Shown piece by piece: positions 1 to 7,344 of a stretch of 29,319 nucleotides of DNA (within the stretch, counting starts at the first letter, position 1; each line of letters begins with the position of its first letter). The notes below the pieces were generated by a model, which saw nothing but the letters and a program-made list of their open reading frames with translations, was not told where the DNA came from and did not search any database. Source of the stretch: Methanobacterium sp. Lineage in GTDB: Archaea > Methanobacteriota > Methanobacteria > Methanobacteriales > Methanobacteriaceae. The stretch is taken from positions 6,108 through 35,426 of the forward strand of contig JAUNXM010000005.1 in NCBI GenBank assembly GCA_030539815.1, written 5' to 3'. Position numbers and translations under genes: made by a program.

Positions 1-225
1 GGTTTCAGAGTGCCCGAAACTATCTTCAGCTAGCATAGCATAACCATCCATGGCTGAGCGGTTAAATGGGGGTGAATTTAAAGTACTAACTACTTCTTGG
101 GCTATAACTCTTTGATAAGCCTTTTCTAATGGAACTTCTTCCACTTCACAGCTTTCCAGGGATTTATTAATGATTTTTTTAGCATCATCAGTTGGTGTAA
201 ATTGGGATAGAAACATTTTCATCAT
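1..225 (-). CDS. moeA: Molybdopterin molybdenumtransferase MoeA, N-terminal part (truncated by window edge)
   Basis: I translated this stretch by hand: 75 codons run from the window edge to the start without a stop. The segment PPFNRSAMDGYA at residues 52-63 is the hallmark N-terminal motif of MoeA, the enzyme that inserts molybdate (or tungstate) into adenylylated molybdopterin during cofactor synthesis. In methanogens this cofactor serves formylmethanofuran dehydrogenase and formate dehydrogenase. Three ATG codons lie close together at 225, 222 and 216, with no clear Shine-Dalgarno site, so the exact start is open; I list the longest. The catalytic part lies outside the window. Methanogens often carry two MoeA paralogues, and this fragment does not show which one this is. 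The next gene is divergent, so the 260 bases between must hold both promoters. Confidence 0.85.
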   Translation of the reverse strand, partial: MMKMFLSQFTPTDDAKKIINKSLESCEVEEVPLEKAYQRVIAQEVVSTLNSPPFNRSAMDGYAMLAEDSFGHSET

Positions 226-488
226 CCAGTTTATTGATTAGGGAGTGCCAATAGATTTATTATGAATAATATTTTTGTTCTATTGAGGATCAATATTATT
301 TATAAAGTTTTTATATTAAGATATCCTAAGCATGTGGAAACTTCCCTAGTAATTTAGGAACATTAAATGTATTTAGATTAATAATCTTCTTAACATATTG
401 TGGACTGATAAATTGATCGATGTAATTCTAATGGTTAATTATTCACAAACAGCTTACAAATAATTTATCTAAATTTCTAAGGATTTAA

Positions 489-1070
489 ATGGAAACTGCA
501 ATAATAATAACTGCCGTATCTGCCTTCATATCCACAAACTTGGATGATCTGTTTATACTGGCTACTTTATTTTCAAATCAGGAATTCAGGGCTATAGATG
601 TATTATTAGGTCAATATTTAGGATTCATTATCCTTTTAACAGTGAGTTCTCTGGCGTATTTTATACGGTTCATTATCCCATCCCAATGGATTAGTCTACT
701 GGGTATTATTCCCATCATTATTGGGGTAAAAAGCCTATTAAATCTTAAACCAGGGCCTGATGGTGGTAATACGATTGAGTTAAGCAAATATAAGGATGGT
801 CGAAAAATATTAGCAGTGGCTTTGATTACCGTTGCCAATGGTGGGGATAATTTAGGAATTTACATGCCTCTGTTTGCTAGCATGAATTCATTGGGCCTCT
901 TTTTAACTGCCTTCATCTTTTTGATCATGGTAGGGGTATGGTGTTTATTTGGTTTTAAACTTGTAAACAACCGGATATTAGGCGATAAGATTAAAGATTT
1001 TGGTCATCACATCCTCCCATTTGTCATGATAATCCTCGGACTGGTGATCATTTTAAAAGGATGGGTTTAA
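489..1070 (+). CDS. CadD-like cadmium/cation transporter family protein
   Basis: This 193-residue integral membrane protein has about five hydrophobic segments. Near the N-terminus is STNLDDLFILATLF and in the middle VANGGDNLGIYMPLFA, two paired acidic motifs (NLDD and NGGDN) typical of the CadD/cadmium-resistance transporter family related to LysE-type exporters. The family is known from staphylococcal cadmium resistance; the substrate here cannot be read from the sequence. The start is an ATG with AAGGAT just upstream at 480-485. It stands alone between divergent moeA and the ABC gene downstream, 71 bases or more away. The fold call is fairly sure, the substrate is not. Confidence 0.75.
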   Translation: METAIIITAVSAFISTNLDDLFILATLFSNQEFRAIDVLLGQYLGFIILLTVSSLAYFIRFIIPSQWISLLGIIPIIIGVKSLLNLKPGPDGGNTIELSKYKDGRKILAVALITVANGGDNLGIYMPLFASMNSLGLFLTAFIFLIMVGVWCLFGFKLVNNRILGDKIKDFGHHILPFVMIILGLVIILKGWV

Positions 1071-1183
1071 AATTGTCCTGGTGAAAAGGTTTAGTACAGT
1101 TTTTTGGTTAAATAAATAAAGAAGATAAAATCAAGTTAGTAATGAGACACTATTTTTTTATAATCCCTGATGGAGATGTGGAC

Positions 1184-2101
1184 TTGAACTCAGACAATGT
1201 AATGATTAAAATAAACTCTTTAAACAAGTCTTTTGGACGCATAAGTGCATTGGAAAATCTCAATCTGGAGATAAAAAAAGGAGAATTACTGGGGCTCATT
1301 GGCCCCAATGGTGCAGGTAAAACCACTGCCATCAGGATCATCTGTTGTATTCTACAACCAAACTCAGGAGAAGTGACTGTGGGGGGATACAGCATCCATC
1401 ACCATCAGATCAAAATCAAATCCATGATTGGTTACTTGCCAGAGGAACCCAACCTTTACGAACGGTTCAAAGCACGAGATCTTCTTAAATACTTTGGGGA
1501 ACTATACGGGGTTCCAAAAAACACTATTGATGAGAGAATAGACGAGCTCCTGGAACTAGTGGGCATGAGTCACCGTGCTGATGACCGAATCAACACCTTC
1601 TCCAAGGGGCTGCGGCAGAGAATTGGAATTGCCCGGGCCTTGATCCATGACCCGGAAGTTATCATATTTGACGAACCAACCATGGGTCTGGACCCTGCCA
1701 CTTCCAGGGCCATACGCAACTTCATAAAGGAACTTAAAGGGAACAAGACAGTTATACTCTGCACCCATTACATGGATGAGGCTGATCTCTTATGTGACCG
1801 GGTGGCCATCCTGAACCAGGGTAAGATCCACGACATGGGCACCCCTGAATATTTGAAGGAGAAGATCCACGGGGACATAATACTTCAGATTCGGGTTCAT
1901 GATCCTCAAAAGATTGATGAAAACCATTTAATGGCTGTTAACTCAGTGGAAAGTGTGAACCTGGAGGGTAACCAGTTCCTGATTTCGCTACGTTCCCGGG
2001 AAGATATATCACAAATAATCGATCTTTTCGGTGTTGAGGCCATTTCTGTAAACACCAAGGAACCCACCCTGGAAGATGTTTTTATACAGACCACCCAGTG
2101 A
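1184..2101 (+). CDS. ABC transporter ATP-binding protein, NatA/CcmA type
   Basis: This is a soluble nucleotide-binding subunit that powers a membrane permease, very likely the ABC-2 permease that follows about 100 bases downstream. It shows Walker A (GPNGAGKT), the signature FSKGLRQR, Walker B (VIIFDEPTMGLD) and an H-loop (CTHYMDEAD). The C-terminal extension ending in EPTLEDVFI is typical of drug- or sodium-exporter ATPases of this type. The start is uncertain. The TTG at 1184 has GGAG 8 bases upstream and is chosen here. An ATG at 1142 would be leaderless behind the TATA-like AT-rich stretch at about 1107-1121, and an ATG at 1202 matches where many relatives begin. The transported substrate is unknown. 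Confidence 0.85.
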   Translation: MNSDNVMIKINSLNKSFGRISALENLNLEIKKGELLGLIGPNGAGKTTAIRIICCILQPNSGEVTVGGYSIHHHQIKIKSMIGYLPEEPNLYERFKARDLLKYFGELYGVPKNTIDERIDELLELVGMSHRADDRINTFSKGLRQRIGIARALIHDPEVIIFDEPTMGLDPATSRAIRNFIKELKGNKTVILCTHYMDEADLLCDRVAILNQGKIHDMGTPEYLKEKIHGDIILQIRVHDPQKIDENHLMAVNSVESVNLEGNQFLISLRSREDISQIIDLFGVEAISVNTKEPTLEDVFIQTTQ

Positions 2102-2203
2102 ATTGTATCCGGATGCCTAACTAGCCTGTATCTCATGATTTCATTATATAATACAGAAAATATCACGAAATAAGAAAAATTAGTATGAGAAAGGAGTAAT
2201 TAT

Positions 2204-3397
2204 ATGAAAATTAACATGAATTTCGGTGTGATCACTCGATGGGAGCTTAAAAACACTCTCAAGAGTAAGAAATTCATTTTAATCTTCTTCATGCAGTTAT
2301 CAGTCCTGGCCATGTTGATCTTCATGTTCAACTCCTTTGCCGCTAACATCGAATCAGAGGAAGGACTCTCCTTAACTCCTTCTCTGGTTGACTTTGCCAC
2401 CCTGGATGTGGATGACCCTGGGGGATTATTTAAAAAGAGTATAAACCCGGAGATAATAAAAATCTACTCTACCAATGGTAACAGTTCCTTACTTCGCCTT
2501 GGAAACGGTGAAACCAATGGTTTTTACACAGTTTCACCCGACTCCATAGAAAGGATACAAAAAGGGGAGATTGTGGACACTGTCCTCTACCTGGATTATG
2601 CTGATCCCCGGAGGAGTGTGATCAAGGATGAGGTCAACACTACCACCAAATCAGTGTCCACTGCTTTAACCCAATCTTACTTACAATCTGCTAATCCTCA
2701 AAATACATCTCAAACTGGAATAAAAGAGGAAAAAACTGGGGAATCACTTCCCCTGCAGATTATCAGGAAGGTTATGCTGGTGGTGTTGTTGTTTCTCCCC
2801 TTATTCCTGTTTGGTAACATAATCATTGATAGTGTGGTTGGAGAAAAGGAACGAAAAACAGGGGAGATTCTGGTGGCCATGCCTATCCGTCCCTGGGAGA
2901 TACTACTGGGAAAAGGCTTGGCAGTGGTGGTAATATCGGCCTTACAAGTGCTTATGTGGATGATGGTGCTCATAACCGCAGGATTTACTATAAAAAATGT
3001 GATACTGGTTTACCTGCTGGTAGTGCTCACCGCAGTGCCCATAGTGGGATTGACAAGCATCATTGCCTCCTACGCTAAGAATTACAAAGAAGCGGGAATT
3101 GGAATCACTTTTGCCTATATCTTGGTGGTGGGATTTTTGATTGTTCCTGCCCTGGCTTATATCTCCCGGAAAAGTTATTCAGCCAATATTTCCCCAATGA
3201 CCACGGCCATGAGATTATTTGCTGGTGAAACCATCACTATGCCTGAAATTCTTATATCCTTAAGTGCTGTGATAATCTTGAGCCTAATATTCTTCACAGT
3301 TGCGGCCTGGTTATTTGGTAGGGATGATGTAATGTTCGGGCCAAGACCCGGACCCTTAAAACTCACCCTACAATTGCTGCGTATTAAAAAAAGATAA
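2204..3397 (+). CDS. ABC-2 type permease, NatB-like
   Basis: This 397-residue membrane protein has one N-terminal transmembrane helix (residues about 20-45), a large outside domain, then five or six helices from about residue 190. The coupling segment [20 protein letters not shown] after the second helix is the conserved NatB/ABC-2 motif that contacts the ATPase. An SD site AAGGAG at 2191-2196 supports this ATG. It probably works with the ATPase encoded just upstream. The second ABC-2 permease of the window, at 9135, has a nearly identical motif ([20 protein letters not shown]), so the two may form a heterodimer. The gene converges on the RiPP cassette with only 14 bases between stops. Substrate unknown. 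Confidence 0.85.
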   Translation: MKINMNFGVITRWELKNTLKSKKFILIFFMQLSVLAMLIFMFNSFAANIESEEGLSLTPSLVDFATLDVDDPGGLFKKSINPEIIKIYSTNGNSSLLRLGNGETNGFYTVSPDSIERIQKGEIVDTVLYLDYADPRRSVIKDEVNTTTKSVSTALTQSYLQSANPQNTSQTGIKEEKTGESLPLQIIRKVMLVVLLFLPLFLFGNIIIDSVVGEKERKTGEILVAMPIRPWEILLGKGLAVVVISALQVLMWMMVLITAGFTIKNVILVYLLVVLTAVPIVGLTSIIASYAKNYKEAGIGITFAYILVVGFLIVPALAYISRKSYSANISPMTTAMRLFAGETITMPEILISLSAVIILSLIFFTVAAWLFGRDDVMFGPRPGPLKLTLQLLRIKKR

Positions 3398-3411
3398 TTT
3401 GGGGAATATCT

Positions 3412-4134
3412 TTATAATGTTACATTTTCTTTATCTAACTTGTATATTAATAATAGAACTAGAGATGCGGCTAAAAAAATCCCTATGATGCTGTAAATTA
3501 TGATTAACCAGTTTACAATATGTCCACTTGCAATAGATTCCACAATTTTCCCAGAAGATAGGAATACCAACACACTAAGGCCAATTGCAAATAAATTCAG
3601 GGCTTCCATTAATCGAGGGTGACTAAATCTTAAAATGGACCATGATGAAAATGCGGCATAGATCATAGGGATCATCGGGGTTATTATCAATGCCATTATC
3701 CAGACTGGAATTGATAAAATAACAAGTGGGTTTAAACCAGCTAAAAAATACCAAATAAATGAAAATACCATAACAACGAGGATGATTATAGGATAACTTA
3801 AAAAGAATACGGAAATTATCTTACCACCCCATAATTTTGGGAGAGAAATTGGGGTGGTTAATAAAGATTCAAATCTTCGTAGAAGTTTTTCATCCCCAAA
3901 TTTTTCTTGAATAAACGGAAAGCTAAGTATCCACATGGCAAATGGTGGGATGATCACGAAAGTTAGTTCCATAAATAATTTTTTTATGGTTTCATTTTGG
4001 GTTGGTTGGGTGATAAAAATATAACCCACTCCTAAAAAAATAACCGAGTTTAAAAGGAGCGTTAATAGATAATCTTTACGTAACCATACCTCTTTAACCT
4101 CTTTTGACACAACTGCAGTAATTGGATTATTCAT
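3412..4134 (-). CDS. ABC-2 type permease of the RiPP cassette
   Basis: This 240-residue protein has about six hydrophobic segments and no soluble domain of note, the layout of small ABC-2 permeases that export or give immunity to bacteriocin-like peptides. Its ATG overlaps the stop of the ATPase gene by 4 bases (ATGA), so the two are translationally coupled and almost surely form one transporter. It is the last gene of the minus-strand cassette: precursor peptide, radical SAM enzyme, ATPase, permease. By context the transporter would export the modified peptide or protect the producer from it. No peptidase domain is present. Base composition is AT-richer than the neighbouring ABC genes (19 of 60 G+C counted at 4021-4080). 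Confidence 0.85.
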   Translation of the reverse strand: MNNPITAVVSKEVKEVWLRKDYLLTLLLNSVIFLGVGYIFITQPTQNETIKKLFMELTFVIIPPFAMWILSFPFIQEKFGDEKLLRRFESLLTTPISLPKLWGGKIISVFFLSYPIIILVVMVFSFIWYFLAGLNPLVILSIPVWIMALIITPMIPMIYAAFSSWSILRFSHPRLMEALNLFAIGLSVLVFLSSGKIVESIASGHIVNWLIIIYSIIGIFLAASLVLLLIYKLDKENVTL

Positions 4135-5054
4135 GTTTTCGCCTTTTTATCCGTAACCAAATTGAGATAAACCTCTTCAAGTGAAGATTCAACTTTCCAA
4201 CTATCTATAATTCCATATTTAGAGAAATCATCAATATTTAAATCATTTTCCGGATACAAGGAAATTAATGGTCCTTCTACGTGAATTTGGTAACCCATTT
4301 TTTCCAATTTTTTGCCAAGAGAATCTGTGTCAAAATCTGATTCAAAGCGGATGAATAGTTTAGGCTTTCCAAATTGAGCTAAAACATCATTTAAAGCACC
4401 ATTAGAAATTATTTTTCCTTTTTTTATAATCGCAACATGTGTACATGTTTTCTGTATTTCTTCGAGATCATGTGAAGAGAAAAAAACGGTTTTTCCTTGA
4501 GATGCTAAGTTTTTCATCATTTTCCGGATGATGTATCTCGTTTCAGGATCAACACCTACTGTGGGTTCATCTAGTATGATTATATCTGGATCAGAAATCA
4601 GCGCTCTGGCAAGAGCCAATCGCTTACGCATTCCAAAGGAATATTTGGAAACTATGATATTGCCCCATTCTGACATTTCGACTAATTTAATAACCTTTTT
4701 AGCGCGTTTAACTGCCTTTAATCCATTTATGCCAAATAATTCAGCCCAAAAAATAACATTCTCTAACCCAGTTAGTTTGTCATATAAACCATCAAGCTCC
4801 AACATGGAACCTATATTTTTCCGCACATTCCTGTGGTTATTAGGGTAAGGATCTCCTCCACTTACTTTAACGCTTCCAAATGATGGTTTGATTAGTCCCA
4901 GTATCAATTTTATGGTAGTAGTCTTTCCTGAGCCATTAGGTCCTAAAAATCCAAATATTTGCCCTTTTTCTACTTTTAATGAAATCCCTTTCAGTGCTTC
5001 AAAATCTCCGTAAAAGCGATGAATTTCTTTAAGATCAATTAATACTTCAGCCAA
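4131..5054 (-). CDS. ABC transporter ATP-binding protein of the RiPP cassette
   Basis: This 307-residue ATPase shows Walker A GPNGSGKT at residues 38-45, signature YSFGMRKR at 138-145, Walker B IIILDEP at 158-164 and the H-loop histidine at 195. The C-terminal extension resembles those of bacitracin- and lantibiotic-type exporters (BcrA/NatA group). The start is TTG at 5054, which lies inside the last codons of the radical SAM gene (8-base overlap); no other start fits as well. There is no N-terminal C39 peptidase domain, so this transporter would not trim a leader peptide itself. It pairs with the permease that overlaps its 3' end. Confidence 0.9.
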   Translation of the reverse strand: MAEVLIDLKEIHRFYGDFEALKGISLKVEKGQIFGFLGPNGSGKTTTIKLILGLIKPSFGSVKVSGGDPYPNNHRNVRKNIGSMLELDGLYDKLTGLENVIFWAELFGINGLKAVKRAKKVIKLVEMSEWGNIIVSKYSFGMRKRLALARALISDPDIIILDEPTVGVDPETRYIIRKMMKNLASQGKTVFFSSHDLEEIQKTCTHVAIIKKGKIISNGALNDVLAQFGKPKLFIRFESDFDTDSLGKKLEKMGYQIHVEGPLISLYPENDLNIDDFSKYGIIDSWKVESSLEEVYLNLVTDKKAKT

Positions 5055-6387
5055 ATTTCTTAACCTCCTCTAAAATTGATAATAATTGAGGGGTTCTTCC
5101 CCAAACGCATTCCTTATTTTCATGATATTTCTGTATCCCGCGAGCTATACAGCCTTGACAATACCATAAATGGTCACATTCACCACATATTTCTAATCTA
5201 GGATCCTTTAATTCAATCAGTAATGAAGATATATTTTTTGATAATATGGTATGAAGATTTTCATTATAAACATTTCCTAAAGAAAACTCATTTGGATTAG
5301 ACATTGGGCACATTTTTATTTCTCCATGGGGAGTAAAACATATAGATCTACTTGCAGCTCCACAGTTGAGATTATTATTTTTCATTTTTTCTGTAATTGG
5401 TATGTATTCAGGATCTTCAAATAAAAAGTCTCCAAATCTTTTTTTGGCCTTTTGTACTTGTTTCATCACGTCTTTCATATCTGCAGGGGAAAAAATAAGT
5501 TCTGAAGAGACACCTCGGCCTGTTGGAACTACTGTTGATAGTATCATATTTGTAGCGCCTAGATTTTTTACTAATGATATTGTGGAAAAGATCTGGTCAA
5601 TGTTCATTGGTGTTAGTGTCATTGCGGCTCTAACTATAAAATTTTCTTTACTTAACATCTTTATTGCATTTTTAGCATTTTCAAATGCTCCTTCATGGTT
5701 ACAAAACCAATCAACGTATTTGGGATTATCACCGTGCATATCCACTTGGAAAAAAACTCTGTTGTTATATTTGTTCATAAGTTTTAGAAGAGGTTTTTTA
5801 AGCAAATAACCATTAGTATCAACCCCAATTACAGGAAATAGTTGCAAACAACGCTCAATAATCTGCGGAAAATCGGGATGAACTAAAGGTTCACCTCCTG
5901 TTAATTCGACTATTAGAATTCCAATTTTTTTTAAATCAGATAATATTTCAAATAATTTATTTTTGTTCCAAAAATCATCATTTTGGGGACTGCTGTTAAT
6001 ATAACAATGCCTGCACGAAAAATTACATTTATATGTGAGTTCTATAGATGCATGAGTTGGAGTTTGAAAATCCCAATTTCCAGTACTTTGAGAATTTAAG
6101 TCCATTCTCTTATCAAATATTTCAATAAATGCTTTAGATTTTTTCAGATAAGTATTTATAGTCTTTAATAAAGTATTATAATCTTCTTGATTTTGAATAG
6201 CAAGTCTTCGGGTGATGTCTTCTAAACTTGTTTTACCATCGCATTTATCTAGAATTCTAGCAGCATCTTTATTTACAACATGGCCAGTATCATTAGTTCC
6301 TAAAGAAAATGGATAAACATAACCATATTTGGGACCTCTATGTAAATTATAACCTTTTTTTAAAGCGGGAAATATTTTATTAGACAA
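5047..6387 (-). CDS. Radical SAM/SPASM peptide maturase with N-terminal PqqD-like domain
   Basis: This 446-residue enzyme has three recognisable parts. Residues about 20-90 look like a PqqD-like RiPP recognition element, the wing-helix that binds a precursor leader. Residues about 110-300 are a radical SAM core with the cluster motif C121-x3-C125-x2-C128 and the SAM-binding GGEP at 164-167. Residues 342-427 are a SPASM domain with Cys at 342, 350, 360, 401, 404, 410, 413 and 427, enough for two auxiliary 4Fe-4S clusters. This set is that of peptide-modifying enzymes such as AlbA. The start is TTG at 6387 with AAGGTGGTGG just upstream; the two-stop end of the peptide gene lies 64 bases before it. 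The likely substrate is that Cys-rich peptide. Which bond it makes (thioether or other) is inference. Confidence 0.92.
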   Translation of the reverse strand: MSNKIFPALKKGYNLHRGPKYGYVYPFSLGTNDTGHVVNKDAARILDKCDGKTSLEDITRRLAIQNQEDYNTLLKTINTYLKKSKAFIEIFDKRMDLNSQSTGNWDFQTPTHASIELTYKCNFSCRHCYINSSPQNDDFWNKNKLFEILSDLKKIGILIVELTGGEPLVHPDFPQIIERCLQLFPVIGVDTNGYLLKKPLLKLMNKYNNRVFFQVDMHGDNPKYVDWFCNHEGAFENAKNAIKMLSKENFIVRAAMTLTPMNIDQIFSTISLVKNLGATNMILSTVVPTGRGVSSELIFSPADMKDVMKQVQKAKKRFGDFLFEDPEYIPITEKMKNNNLNCGAASRSICFTPHGEIKMCPMSNPNEFSLGNVYNENLHTILSKNISSLLIELKDPRLEICGECDHLWYCQGCIARGIQKYHENKECVWGRTPQLLSILEEVKKFG

Positions 6388-6411
6388 TTAACCACCACCT
6401 TATAAAAATCA

Positions 6412-6433
6412 CCCAGGGATTTTGGTCCCTGGG
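6412..6433 (-). terminator. Hairpin between precursor peptide and maturase gene (attenuator or processing site)
   Basis: A perfect 8-base inverted repeat, CCCAGGGA and TCCCTGGG, is separated by 6 bases. On the transcribed minus strand it is followed by TGATTTTTAT. It lies after the double stop of the peptide gene and before the SD site of the radical SAM gene. Such hairpins between a RiPP precursor and its maturase usually let most transcripts stop or be cut there, so that far more precursor than enzyme is made. Whether it ends transcription in an archaeon is not shown by sequence alone. Confidence 0.6.
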
Positions 6434-6451
6434 CACCCTTATTTCAACTTA

Positions 6452-6577
6452 TTAGTATTGGCTTTTGGCAAGTGCTGAAAGAGCTCCTATAAAGGCTAAC
6501 AAAGGTGTAGTAGCGCACCCTATGCAAGCTAAACAGCCACCACATACTGGAGTTCCACCTAATGTCGCAGGATTCAT
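6452..6577 (-). CDS. Four-cysteine RiPP precursor peptide (41 residues), candidate
   Basis: This small gene is too short for the usual length cutoffs. It starts with ATG behind the best Shine-Dalgarno site of the window (AAGGAGGTGA, 6583-6592) and ends with two stops in a row. The 41-residue product has a short N-terminal part with a Gly-Gly (residues 7-8), then four Cys at exact three-residue spacing: C12, C15, C18, C21 in CGGCLACIGC. A Thr-Thr-Pro follows (23-25), then a hydrophobic, Ala/Leu-rich tail with one Phe, ending AKSQY. Cysteines first and a hydrophobic acceptor half second is the layout of subtilosin A. It lies directly upstream of a radical SAM/SPASM enzyme with a recognition domain and of an ABC exporter. 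A RiPP precursor is the best reading; a metal-binding small protein is the main alternative. Confidence 0.85.
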   Translation of the reverse strand: MNPATLGGTPVCGGCLACIGCATTPLLAFIGALSALAKSQY

Positions 6578-6582
6578 GGAAT

Positions 6583-6592
6583 TCACCTCCTT
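6583..6592 (-). promoter_or_regulatory. Strong Shine-Dalgarno site of the precursor peptide gene
   Basis: AAGGAGGTGA on the minus strand, 5 bases before the ATG at 6577, is complementary to the archaeal 16S rRNA 3' end over at least nine bases. It settles that the tiny reading frame is translated and suggests high output. Confidence 0.85.
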
Positions 6593-6619
6593 TATTCCGG
6601 TGCTAATGGTTATTTAATA

Positions 6620-6633
6620 ATTTATTAATAAAT
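6620..6633. promoter_or_regulatory. 14-base perfect palindrome in the precursor promoter region
   Basis: ATTTATTAATAAAT reads the same on both strands. It sits 43 bases upstream of the precursor ATG, in a very AT-rich stretch with several TATA-like sequences. It could be an operator for the MarR-type protein encoded next door or part of the promoter itself. AT-rich palindromes also arise by chance, so this is tentative. Confidence 0.35.
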
Positions 6634-6704
6634 ATTTCTTTAGTATTAAAATTGTATTATTGAATTTTTGGACTAATTATGGTAATAATTTAAAAAAAAT
6701 CATC

Positions 6705-7145
6705 TTATGATAATTTAAGAAGAACGAGTTTTATTGTTTTAATGGATTGTAATAATAGTTCTAAATCTTCTTTACACAATGTTGATAAATTTTTTTTAAT
6801 ATTATTGATTGCTTCTATTTGCCATTGATTGATATACTCTTCACCTTCATTTGTAATTTTTATTTTAACTAATCTACGATCTTTTATATCGGGTAATCTC
6901 TGAATTAAACCTTTTTTTTCCAATTGATTAATTATATAGGTCATATTTTGTTTTTTTATATTCATTGCATTCCTTATTTCAGAAATAGATAAAATCTCAA
7001 ATTTTCTTAAAAGTATTAATGTTTGACAATGAGTAAATGGTATTTCGGTTGTTATAATTGGATTATCAAAAAATTTTTTCACTAAATGTGGATAATGAAA
7101 CAGAAAAATTGCATCAATAAATTCAATCAATTTTGCATCATCCAT
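6705..7145 (-). CDS. MarR-family winged-helix transcriptional regulator
   Basis: This 146-residue protein has the MarR layout: N-terminal dimer helix, a helix-turn-helix around residues 52-95 (ISEIRNAMNIKKQNMTYIIN) and a wing with the conserved DRRLVKIKIT, then a C-terminal dimer helix. MarR proteins are dimeric repressors, often released by a small-molecule ligand. The start is ATG at 7145 with GGAGG 9 bases upstream, and that SD site overlaps an inverted repeat at 7157-7172 that may be its own operator. The gene lies 127 bases upstream of the precursor on the same strand and is divergent from the MacB-like transporter genes, so it may control either or both. It is very AT-rich (13 of 60 G+C counted at 6781-6840). 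Confidence 0.9.
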   Translation of the reverse strand: MDDAKLIEFIDAIFLFHYPHLVKKFFDNPIITTEIPFTHCQTLILLRKFEILSISEIRNAMNIKKQNMTYIINQLEKKGLIQRLPDIKDRRLVKIKITNEGEEYINQWQIEAINNIKKNLSTLCKEDLELLLQSIKTIKLVLLKLS

Positions 7146-7156
7146 ATTTCCAATCC

Positions 7157-7172
7157 TCCACTATACTGTGGA
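7157..7172. promoter_or_regulatory. Candidate MarR operator (inverted repeat TCCAC-N6-GTGGA)
   Basis: TCCAC and GTGGA flank TATACT, 12-27 bases upstream of the marR-type start codon, overlapping its ribosome binding site. A bound dimer would block transcription or translation of its own gene. The size and place fit MarR operators; binding is inference. Confidence 0.4.
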
Positions 7173-7250
7173 ATTTATTTTAAAAACTCATATTAATAAT
7201 ATTCTATTGTAATAAAATCGTACTTGTATATTGGTCAGTTGTTACCTCAT

Positions 7251-7265
7251 GCGAAAAATATATTA
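7251..7265 (+). promoter_or_regulatory. BRE/TATA promoter for the MacB-like transporter operon
   Basis: GCGAAAAATATATTA fits a purine-rich BRE followed by an archaeal TATA box. Transcription would start near 7288, about 55 bases before the first ATG at 7345, leaving room for the GGAG site used by that gene. No other TATA box in this gap is as good. Confidence 0.5.
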
Positions 7266-7344
7266 CTATTCTTTGCAAATCTATTATTTTACAATGCAAT
7301 AACTCATATGGAGGAATTGTTAAAGATTAAATGGAGTAAAGAAC

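Noticed and set aside
3398..3411. Target-site duplication at the left edge of the RiPP cassette
   Set aside because: The 14 bases between the convergent stops have no clear copy in the 7146-7344 gap, so an insertion by a simple transposon is not supported.
5366..5809. 147-codon plus-strand frame inside the radical SAM gene
   Set aside because: It lies wholly opposite the SPASM and core region, whose cysteine motifs prove the minus-strand reading.
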